From Symsagittifera roscoffensis (Eukaryota > Xenacoelomorpha > Acoela > Convolutidae): a stretch of 64,000 nt of DNA. The translations under genes were made by a program, and so were the position numbers. The first letter of the stretch is position 1; every line of letters starts with the position of its first letter. The stretch is taken from the NCBI RefSeq assembly GCF_963678635.1, contig NC_087063.1, positions 76,653,617 through 76,717,616 on the forward strand, read 5' to 3'. Below the pieces are notes generated by a model. It did no database searches and was not told the DNA's origin. It saw only the letters and a program-made list of their open reading frames with translations. Positions 55,836 to 64,000 of this stretch are shown one piece after another.

Positions 55836-57692
55836 CTACCAGCCTGTCTTCTGAGGATGGTAAGTCGTTGAGTGTGCTTGAGCAATGTGTGACCTCTTCA
55901 TTAATTCTTTAGTCAAGTCCCCCACAAAAGCCTTGCCGTTGTCTGACTGAAAAGTCATTGGACAACCATACCTCGATATCCAATGGGTTATCAAGTGGTC
56001 ACAAGTCTCCTCTGCCGAAGCTGTTTGACACGGCACCGCTTCTGCCAGCTTTGTGAAGTGGTCAATTATAACCAGTATCTGGTTATACTCCGACTCCGTC
56101 ATCCAGCTCTTTTGATGGTCTATCTGCACCACTTCATTAAATTCCGAGCTTTCCACCGACTTGAGTGGGAATTTCATCTTCCTTGGGTCTTTCACTTGCA
56201 GGCATGCCAGGCATGCATTCACCCACCTCTCGCAAGCTTTCCTCAATCCTGGCCAATCGAACCTGTGAAGTATTCTTTGTTGCACCTTGTCTATCCCCTG
56301 GTGCCCCATCTGATCGTGCGATCTGAACAGCACCTCTGTCTGATACAATTGTGGTGATATGATGAGGTTGTGCTTGTGTAATATCTTCTCCTCGTCTTTT
56401 CTCTTGCATGCTACCACCCCGTCAGCTGTGTGATAGAGTAAATCTTTCCTTTCTTTGTAGAACTGGCTCAGGATCTTGTAGCTGTCTTCTTCAAGTTCCC
56501 CTTTCTCCTTGGACCCCGTTCGGATCCATTTGGAGAGGTTACTTGTCATCTTGTCATTCTTTTGTGCTCTTATCAGGTCCGACAGCCTATATCTCGCCTT
56601 GACATGTTCCTTTAGTGCCATGATCTGTCCATTCATTTCCCCAGGGTTGTGGATGTCGTCATTCAGCTTCACGCATATTATCCTCTTTACGATCTTCATA
56701 TCATCTTCTGGCACCAGATTTGTTCTGACATTTGAGTTGCATGATAGTATCCTGAATAGTTTCCTCGAAACTGCAATTCTTTCACGTTCTTCACCTCCTC
56801 GTACTTCCTGTACGTCCATGTTGTATGTTCCTGAGAATGGATCTGTTTGTAATTTCCTGTCGCGGTGTCTAATCTTCTCTTCTGCCAATATCATGCAGAG
56901 ACTATCCTGATTGTCGCTGCTCTCGTCCGAGTCCTCATCCCATATTTCACACTCCCCGGAAAAATTTCCTCCTTCAGTATCTTCTTCCTCCGTGGACGTG
57001 GACCACTCCCCGGACTCTTGACCTAGTCCCAGGTATTCAGCTTCTTCCTTGAACGCCACTTTCTTTTTCCTAACCCGAGTCTGTTCAAGTATGTCGTCCG
57101 GGATTTTTTCAACCAGTGACTGCACTACTTCCTTCCCATCAGGGTTAGTCACCTTCGTGGGGTTTTCATCACTAACTATCCCGCTCTTTCGCAGTATTGT
57201 GACCTCTGGTTCCTCCGTACCCTTTTCTTGGATCACGGGCTTGTCATCTGCTAGTTTCTCGAGTAACCTCATTAAGTCATCGTCTATTTGTGCCTCTCCC
57301 GTCTCTACCTGGTTAAGATCATAGCCTTTTGCCTTGAGCGTCTCCCTCACAATCTTTGACTTGAGCATTATCCCTATCGGCATCCCTCGGTTCTTTTTCA
57401 AGATTGTTTTCTCCGGAGGTTCTTTTGGTAATTCGGGGTGATCTTCTATTGGTTTGCCTGATTTGTCCAACCATCTCGTGAGTGGAAGACTGTCGTACGT
57501 TTCCTTGTCCATGAAGGAGAAGCCATCCTTGATCTCAGGTCTATCTGCCTCCCTCTGTTCTTGTCTCTCGTAGAACTCCGTCTTCTTACTCAAGCTGTCA
57601 GCGTTTTGATGTTTGTCTCGTGTTCTATGCTCAATTATCATGTTGTATCCATCCAGGCGAACTATCCACCTCCCAATGTAACTTTGGTGCAT
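55836..57692 (-). pseudogene. Giant element RNase H end, long linker and integrase core
   Basis: The 618-codon frame starts with the RNase H end (RDKHQNADSLSK). A ~350-residue acidic, unrecognised linker follows, unusually long for Ty3/gypsy. Next is the integrase HHCC zinc domain (HDQMGHQGIDKVQQRILHRF ... CLACLQVKD) and the catalytic core with QIDHQKSW (first Asp) and TFQSDNGKAF (second Asp). A 1-nt shift after HSTTYHPQ ends the frame at 55836, and the remainder with the catalytic Glu (VERQNRTL) is in the next frame. Integrase inserts element cDNA into the host chromosome. Confidence 0.85.
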
Positions 57693-57695
57693 TGA

Positions 57696-57998
57696 TTACG
57701 TTTTCAGCCAGCTTAGTGCCCTGTTGTCGACTCGCAGCTTGAATGGCTCGCTGCCTAGGTATGCTCTATATTTCTCGACAAAGGTAACCACCGCGAACAT
57801 CTCTGCTTTCGGTGCCCCGTACTTCATTTCCGTGTCACTTAAGACTTTGCTCTCGTACGCTATTGGTCTCAAAACTGTTTTCCCGTTCCACTCTCGTTCC
57901 TGATAGAGAATTCCAGAAATCGCTACTACCGACGCATCCGTATCCAGCACGTACATCCCTTTCTCTGTTGGCATCCCTAGTACTGGTGCCTCGCACAA
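57696..57998 (-). pseudogene. Giant element RNase H, N-terminal part
   Basis: A 100-codon frame with YVLDTDASVVAISGILYQ (first catalytic Asp), PKAEMFAVVTFVEKYRAYLG and RVDNRALSWLKT, the Ty3/gypsy RNase H pattern. A TAA at 57693-57695 interrupts the frame just after SWLKT. The same frame then continues into 55836-57692 (MHQSYIGRWIVRLDGYNMII), so this is a single nonsense mutation. Confidence 0.85.
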
Positions 57999-58778
57999 CT
58001 CTTTTTTTATTCTCTGGAATGACTCTTCTTCTGCTCTTGCCCTTGTGTCTCATTAACTGTTGCATCGGGTAAACCTTGTCTGCATAGCCTTTGATGAATT
58101 CTCTGTAGTAATTTGCAAAACCCAGGAAGCTCATCAATTGGTGTTCCGTTTTTGGCGATTTCCAAGTTAGAACTCCCTCTACTGCGTCTGGATCTGGCCT
58201 GATGCCGTGTCTGTCCACCATCCTGCCCAAGTATTTTATCGAATCCTTGAGTATCTCGCACTTTGATGGTTTGCACTTTAGCCCCGACCTCTTCATACAC
58301 GCAAACACCTCGTCAAGTCTCTCAATGTGGTCTTCCAGTAAGGGTGTCGCTATTACCACGTCATCCACATAGCACATTACCAGATTGCCGTACTTCTTAG
58401 TCACACCTATCAGCGCGTCTGCCATCAACCGCTGAAATGTGGCAGTGGCATTGCAGAGACCAAACGGCATCCGTTTCCATTGAAACAGACCCAACTCGCA
58501 GGCAAACCCTGTCTTTTCCCTGTCCTGCTTCCTGAGTGGTACCTGCCAGAAGGCCGAACCTAAATCAAGAGTCATCAAAATTTTGCATCACCTAACTTCG
58601 AGAGGCTATCATCAATCCTAGGTATGGGATAGGCATCCTTCACCGTGACGGAGTTCAGGTATCGAAAGTCACAACAAAACCTCAATTGGTCGCCTTTCTT
58701 TTTGGCCATCACTACTCCACACGCCCACGGTGACGTTTCGATCTCTTTTCTACACGCATCCGATTTGTGTGTGGTCAT
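57835..58778 (-). pseudogene. Giant element reverse transcriptase
   Basis: The frame at 58575-58778 gives the fingers (TSPWACGVVMAKKKGDQLRF, CCDFRYLNSVTVKDAYPIPR). The overlapping frame at 57835-58578 gives the palm and thumb: MTLDLGSAFWQ (motif A, Asp5), PFGLCNATATFQRLM, YVDD (70-73) and FLGFANYYREFIKGY. All RT motifs and the catalytic Asp residues are kept. A 1-nt shift near 58578 splits the two frames, and another near 58030 precedes RNase H. The motifs are typical Ty3/gypsy. Confidence 0.88.
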
Positions 58779-58863
58779 GCGCCTCGCCCCCTCCCTGTGC
58801 GGTATTGCGTTCTCCTCAAGTTATATTTCATGCTCAACAAAATTACAACACCCGATTTCTGTC

Positions 58864-59622
58864 TTATGTCTTCAAAAAAACTTCCTCGTTCCGTTCTAAT
58901 ACGTCCTTGATGGCTTCGAGCTGTTCGTCCGTTATCTTGCCCCTTAAATGTTCAATTTCCGGTAGGACCGGTTTATCACTCTGTATTTCATCTAGTGTGG
59001 GCCGTTCCGCGAAATTCGAACAGCTCGATATCCCATCGTCTGTCTCTGACTTAAGTGACTTCACAAGACCTGATGAACCTTTTATTTTCTTCAATCGTCT
59101 CAAGATACAAATTTTGTCCCTATGATTGGGACAATCAACAAATTCATTTTGTTTTTGGTTTTCAGTCATTTCATATCGAGTTTTTACGGGTAAAGCATAT
59201 CCCAGTTTCCTCCCCCTCTGTATCTTGATTGGTATGTCAAAAGTATTCAACAAGACACTGACGCAGAGACCGCTCTTCGTTATCGAGAAGGATCTTCCTA
59301 AAACAGCAGCACTTTGACTTTTTGGATTTGGGACTATGCATACCTGCTTGTTGTCACTTAGTTCATTGTAATTTTTCATTCGTAAGCTTACGATCGCCGC
59401 TTCGTTCGCCTTTAGCCTCACCCTCCTACTCAAGAATACCGGTGCTTTGTTCTCATTCGCCATTATTAAATTTACCGGTTTAATTGCGTACCTCCTATCC
59501 GGGTTCCGTATCCTGAACATTGCGTTGTTTAGATCAATCGTTAGATCAAAGTTCCTGATGAAGTCTCTGCCTAAAATGAATTGGTCAGACTCATCTAGGT
59601 TTTCTACCAAAAGAAAGCTCAT
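58864..59622 (-). pseudogene. Giant element protease C-terminus and RT lead-in
   Basis: In frame with the preceding 605-codon ORF and separated from it by one stop. It begins MSFLLVENLDESDQFILGRD; ILGRD (residues 16-20) is the retropepsin C-terminal ILG block. Downstream lies a linker, then LRGKITDEQLEAIKDVLERN, the segment found before RT in many Ty3/gypsy elements. Together with DTGA upstream the protease is complete except for the nonsense codon. Confidence 0.78.
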
Positions 59623-61670
59623 TTACAGGTTGCGTTCCCCCAAATTTAGGGCTATTATCGGCGTTCTGCCCAGCACCCGCAGCGCCCCTTTGTTTGCAGC
59701 TGACAACCGTATTCTCGAGTCTATCAAATCATTTTTGTTGAAGCCCATTCGTTCCCAGGTTTCGATTGGTATGACACTCAAGACCGCTCCCGTATCGAGT
59801 AACCCACGTAACTGAGTCTTCTTGCCACTTATGTCGAGCACATGTGCTGATACATCCGCCTCTGTCCCGATGTGCATTGCATCTTCCTCAAGCATGGCGC
59901 AGTGTCCAATCGATCTCACTTTCAACTCTTCTTTTCCTACGTAGATTTGCCCTATTAGACCTTCATCACATGTTATCATTGTTTTCGTATAGATGTTGAT
60001 CCCATCTATATTTAGCATCACCTCATGCGGACCATAAGCTTCTGTGTACCTGTTATCAACTCGGACTGACTTGCTACCCCCTCTCGTGAGTAGTGCCCTC
60101 AATGCTCTAGAAGTCGTTTGTGGGCTTATACCACTCAAGTAATCTGCGTACACATCAATGTGCATTATTGTCTGGTCACTTGGTTCGCTCAAGTTTCTCG
60201 TTACCTCATGGCCGCCCACGGTGATTATTGACATTATTTTTGCCCCGATCTTTGTTATACCGAATGGCTTCCCCGTCACCATCTTTACAGTGTTGCAGTT
60301 TCCATTTTTTGTCGACCCCGCTACAGCCTCTGGTATTGACTGCGAGCAACCTAATGCCTCGTTCATTTTCTGTCTTTCGATCTCTTGCTTCAGTCGTTGT
60401 TCTATTTCTTTCGCCGCCAGGTCCTGTTTCACTTTATTGATAGCTTCCGCCGCCGACTTCTCATAATTTATCTCTAGGGCGTTCCTGGCCGTGGCCTCTA
60501 TTGCACTATTAACTTGCGTTACAGCTTTCACTGTTTTCGTTGGCAGTTCCGCACTTGGTGTTTCTACGTTTTTCGTTTCAAATTCACCTTGTCTATTTCT
60601 CTGGTTCTGTACCGCTGCTAACGCCAACTTGTTTTTTGGATGACTCTGGTTCTTGACTGCCTCCCAGAACAACGGACAGTCCATCCTGAAGTGCCCCTCT
60701 TGGTTGCAGAAGAAGCATCTTGCACCTATTTTGATGATCAAGCCACTATAGAACTCGTGTTCCTCCATCTGGCTCATATCTTCCTCATCGGGTGCATATC
60801 CCAAACTCTTCATGCCCTGCTTGTATGTTGTGCAATCCGCCACATGATGGTCAGCTGACCCGCAGTTCGCGCATGATTTACGTTTGTCCATGTCATCTCT
60901 GGGCTTGTACCATGACGACCTTTGTGGTTGATTCCCCCCTTGCGTATTCCTGTTATCTGAGTACGAATTTTTCTTGGGTTTCATTAGCATGTACTCTCTT
61001 GACTTCTGCCTCATCTCTTCTGGAGTTGGTGCACTGTCTTTCGACAATGTATAGTATGTTGCTAACATTGTTCTCATGTGATCACTCTTTACCCCATCAA
61101 TGAACTTTGAGGCGATGCTGAAGTTCCTTCTATTGGTGGATTCTTCCTGGTCACTCCTTCGTCTCAAGCTCTCAATATCATCGAGTAACCTGTCTATCGA
61201 TTCATCGTCCCTTTGCCTTCTCTTTTCAAATCGCATCATCGCTTGATGACCCTTCATGCCTGACCCGAATCGATTTAACAATATCTCGAAGATTTTATCC
61301 GCTGTGTCGCGTTCCTCTTCCTTCTTCGCAACCACGCATTTCAATGCCGTGCCTTCCAAATTGCTGAGTATCGCTGTGCATGCTTGCCTCTCATCGTTCA
61401 AGTTGTCTTGTTCCAAGTGCACCTCATGACTTCTACCCAAGTTTCAATGCATCCGTCTGAATCATCCTTGAATTCTTTCAGTTTTTTAAAAGTTTTCCTG
61501 GATTTGTTGCTTCCTCTGTCACTCGAGTAAATGTTCCTTGTGACGAAGGCTTCTAGTGTCCTGTTCATCATTTCCCAGGTGCTTGCCCATGTCATGACAT
61601 CCGGTCCCACGTTGTTGTGAGTCGTGGAGTCCCCTGGACCACTGGTTGTGTTCGCTGTTCCACTTTTCAT
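59623..61670 (-). pseudogene. Giant element gag capsid, two zinc knuckles and protease
   Basis: A short frame (61398-61670) carries TFKKLKEFKDDSDGCIETWV. After a shift near 61420 a 605-codon frame continues with capsid-like sequence (residues 8-150). Knuckle 1 is C190-C193-H198-C203 (CANCGSADHHVADC) and knuckle 2 is C242-C245-H250-C255. A Lys/Gln-rich linker follows, then a retropepsin site LLDTGAVLSVIP with DTGA at 549-552. The frame ends in a stop at 59623-59625 inside the protease domain. The same frame resumes at once with ATG, so this is a single nonsense change rather than a gag/pol border. Confidence 0.8.
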
Positions 61671-62066
61671 AATCGCTTTGCCCCCCCCCCCGGTGCTGTA
61701 CTTGCAGCATCCCGGGGTAATGGTAACGGTGTTGACTGCCGTTTGTTCCGTTGTGGTTCCACGAAGTCAACTCTATTGCCAAAGCCTTGCGTTCGCTCCG
61801 CTGCTGGCCTGTCTTGTGGCGTTGAGTTCCTCAAGATGGCGTCTAACTTTGTCTGTATTGCACATGAACTCTCAGCCTGGTCCCTACTCATCGTATCCAT
61901 TCTCGTTTCCAAACTTCCCAACTGGCTATTCACTGGGTCATATCGTTGCTTCATATCTTGCATGTCTTTTCTGATGTTCTTGTCTCGCTTTTCATCAGTG
62001 GTATTTACCTTGTCCGACATCTGCTGAGGCCTTTCCTCTGTCGCTCTCGCTAGATTGAAATAGCTG
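61667..62066 (-). pseudogene. Giant element gag, helical linker
   Basis: The minus-strand frame contains DMQDMKQRYDPVNSQLGSLE and TKLDAILRNSTPQDRPAAER, a charged, helix-forming stretch likely to be coiled coil. It ends in sequence coded by a run of G (C-run at 61681-61690 on the plus strand). Reading continues after this in another frame, so slippage in the homopolymer is the probable cause of the shift. Confidence 0.55.
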
Positions 62067-62091
62067 TCCAGGTACTCATGTTTGTTGTTTC

Positions 62092-62769
62092 TTATTTCCC
62101 TCCTATCACATCTCTATCCTCTTCGCTGTGCTTCAGTTTCTTGTCTATCTGATCTAGCTTCGCCATCAAATCACCTAGCTCAAGAGTAGCTGTTCCATGG
62201 TCAGTTGTTGTCCTGTTGTTGGTTGCTGTTCCCGGTCTGATCTGGTCTTCGTTTTGGTCGGTGTCTGTCGTTCTCGTGGAAATTGTTCCGAATGTTTTGC
62301 CTTTCTCGTCTTTCGTCTCTTCCACTGCTGCGTCTCTCGACTTCATTCCGACCATTATTGCCAATCTTTCAGTAGAAGACGTTCTTTTTGCTTGAGACTC
62401 GTCCATCACCGTGTCTGGCGTGTTGCCTGTTGTGTCTTCCACATTGTCTATCGGTGAGAACTCCATGGACTTTGGATTAGGTTCTTCCGCATTCGGCATC
62501 GGAGTTGACTCTGTCGTCTTCTTTCCCACCTCATCCACACTTTGGTCCGGTGTCTCTAGTTTAATCTCGATGGCGGGTTCTGCTTGTTTCCCTTCCGTGC
62601 CCTCTTTTGCTCTGTTCTCTGTATTACTCCTCATGTTGACCATGCTAACTGAAAAGTTCTTCTTTGTTATCTTTGGACCCATTGATGTCGTTTTACGTAG
62701 CGACGAGTTATATTTTGTCTTCGCTTCAGTAGATTTTTTTTCAGCCACCGGTACCCTGCTCCGCCTCAT
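62092..62769 (-). pseudogene. Giant element gag, N-terminal part
   Basis: A 225-codon minus-strand frame with ATG at 62769 (MRRSRVPVAEKKSTEAKTKY). It is strongly charged and rich in Thr, Glu and Lys, and ends with a predicted helix (LMAKLDQIDKKLKHSEEDRD). No enzymatic motif is visible. It reads into the next gag segment after a shift near 62090. This is the first coding frame of the element and most likely the gag start. N-terminal gag sequence evolves fast, so no family match is expected beyond position. Confidence 0.6.
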
Positions 62770-63030
62770 TATTTTTATTTACAATTGTTCCTATTTACAG
62801 TATTACTATCTACAAAATTCTACTCTAAGGTTAAAACCTGTTTTGACAAAATTGATAAAAAGAAATCTGCAATTTAATAAAAACAACGTTTCCTGAGCTT
62901 TTTGAAAATTCTATATGTTCTTGATCCCTACAGTACCGGATCTTTAGGATTGGATAGAAAATTTAATTTTGCGATTGGTTACTTCAACCTGTCTTTATAC
63001 TCTTTAGTACCGTCACCCCCCTTCTTTATA
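62770..63030. other. AT-rich flank between the giant element and the minisatellite
   Basis: About 260 bp just upstream (minus sense) of the gag start. It could be the 5' untranslated leader. I found no TGG-type primer-binding site or LTR match here. Confidence 0.5.
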
Positions 63031-64000
63031 CTGTTCCAAGACTTCCTCTCTACTGTTCCAAGACTATTCAGTGCTGTCCCAGTACTTCTTGTTAGTGTCC
63101 CAAGACCACTGTCCCAAGACCCTTGCCCTAAGACTACTGTCCCAAGACTACTGTCCCAAGACTACTGTCCCAAGACTACTGTCCCAAGACTACTGTCCCA
63201 AGACTACTGTCCCAAGACTACTGTCCCAATACTACTGTCCCAAGACTACTGTCCCAAGACCAGTGTCCCAAGACTGTCTCGTACCAAGACTGCTCTGGTC
63301 CAAGACTGTCCCGAGACTGCACCGTCCCAAGACTGTCCCAAGACTGCACTGTCCTAAGACTGTCCCAAGACCGTACTGCACCAAGACTGTCCCCAGACTG
63401 CAATGTCCCAAGACTTCTTCGGTACTGTCCCAAGACTACTGACCCAAGACTACTGTCCCAAGACTACTGTCCTAAGACTAGTGTTCCAAGACTACTGTCC
63501 CAAGACTACTGTCCCAAGACTACTGTCCCAAGACTACTGTCCCAAGACTACTGTCCCAAGATTACTGTCCCAAGACTACTGTCCCAAGACTACTGTCCCA
63601 AGACTACTGTCCCAAGACTACTGTCCCAAGATTACTGTCCCAAGACCACTGTCCCAAGACTACTGTCCCAAGACTACTGTCCCAAGACTACTGTCCCAAG
63701 ACTACTGTCCCAAGACTACTGTCCCAAGATTACTGTCCCAAGACCACCGTCCCAAGACTGTCCCAAGACTGCACTGTCCTAAGACTGTCCCAAGACCGTA
63801 CTGCACCAAGACTGTCCCCAGACTGCAATGTCCCAAGACTTCTTCGGTACTGTCCCAAGACTACTGACCCAAGACTACTGTCCCAAGACTACTGTCCTAA
63901 GACTAGTGTTCCAAGACTACTGTCCCAAGACTACTGTCCCAAGACTACTGTCCCAAGACTACTGTCCCAAAACTACTGTCCCAAGACTACTGTCCCAAGA
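63031..64000. repeat. 14-bp minisatellite with a 425-bp higher-order repeat
   Basis: The unit ctgtcccaagacta (14 bp) is repeated with variants to the window edge and continues beyond it. A block of variant units starting accgtcccaagactg at 63321 recurs at 63746, giving a 425-bp higher-order period; both blocks contain tcttcggtac (63416 and 63841). Because 14 is not a multiple of three, all three frames stay open with a 14-residue peptide period, so the long ORFs here are artefacts. The complementary strand is G-rich (GGGAC every 14 nt). Confidence 0.95.

Larger units (their letters stand above)
44647..62769 (-). mobile_element. Giant Ty3/gypsy-like element with macro and SGNH accessory genes
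   Basis: Over 18 kb all major coding frames lie on the minus strand. Base composition is clearly richer in GC than the AT-rich flanks, and the boundary is sharp on both sides. The order is gag, protease, RT, RNase H, integrase (62769-54766), a macro domain (54050-54570), then a long coding region with SGNH-type domains (53342-44647). Ty3/gypsy elements usually span 5-9 kb, so this is roughly twice the usual coding length. Frames are interrupted only by single stops or small shifts. No LTRs, primer-binding site or target duplication were found inside the window. Confidence 0.75.

Noticed and set aside
62902-63867. Long plus- and minus-strand ORFs rich in SQDY and CPKT repeats
   Set aside because: They are products of a 14-bp tandem repeat that leaves all frames open; there is no start context and no non-repeat coding.
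63031-64000. CRISPR-like array
   Set aside because: The repeats are contiguous 14-mers with no spacers, and the host DNA is eukaryotic.

Overview
The window is eukaryotic and looks like nematode DNA, probably Caenorhabditis-like. It is AT-rich and intron-bearing, with short exon fragments bounded by TTTCAG-type acceptors and GTAAG/GTATG donors. It is crowded with LTR retrotransposons (Ty3/gypsy and BEL/Pao), MITE-like and foldback elements, and tandem duplications. There are no operons, rRNA genes, convincing tRNA genes or CRISPR arrays. The nematode assignment is inference; the retroelement families are read directly from protein motifs.

Layout. 1-6513: a ~2.8 kb unit carrying a decayed LINE reverse transcriptase, present twice in tandem; copy A holds three MITE-like insertions missing from copy B. 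6621-8021: minus-strand exons of an unidentified host-type gene. 8.6-9.2 kb: a MITE. 9.27-11.05 kb: a nested palindromic (foldback) element. 11.1-11.65 kb: exon-like pieces with an NPTY motif. 12525-29946: a complete but decayed minus-strand Ty3/gypsy-type element with LTRs, a CTTA target duplication and a tRNA-type primer-binding site. 30.3-36 kb: minus-strand pieces of an AGC-type protein kinase gene. Its terminal exon lies in a tandemly duplicated 1685-bp unit, a second foldback element lies between exons, and a BEL/Pao element lies against the exon with the activation loop. ~35972-43262: that BEL/Pao element, minus strand. 44647-62769: a visibly GC-richer block, all minus strand, that reads as one giant Ty3/gypsy-like element. 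From 63031 to the end: a 14-bp minisatellite.

The most interesting system is the giant element. Reading leftward, it has gag with two CCHC knuckles, protease, RT, RNase H and integrase in normal Ty3/gypsy order. About 10 kb of further coding DNA then occupies the position where env would lie. This region holds a macro (ADP-ribose-binding-like) domain directly after integrase. It then holds a long, probably single, polyprotein with an SGNH/GDSL-type hydrolase domain, a second SGNH-like domain, and about 1,500 codons of unrecognised protein. It is broken by a few in-frame stops and 1-nt shifts, so this copy is defective but only lightly decayed. No LTR pair was found for it inside the window.
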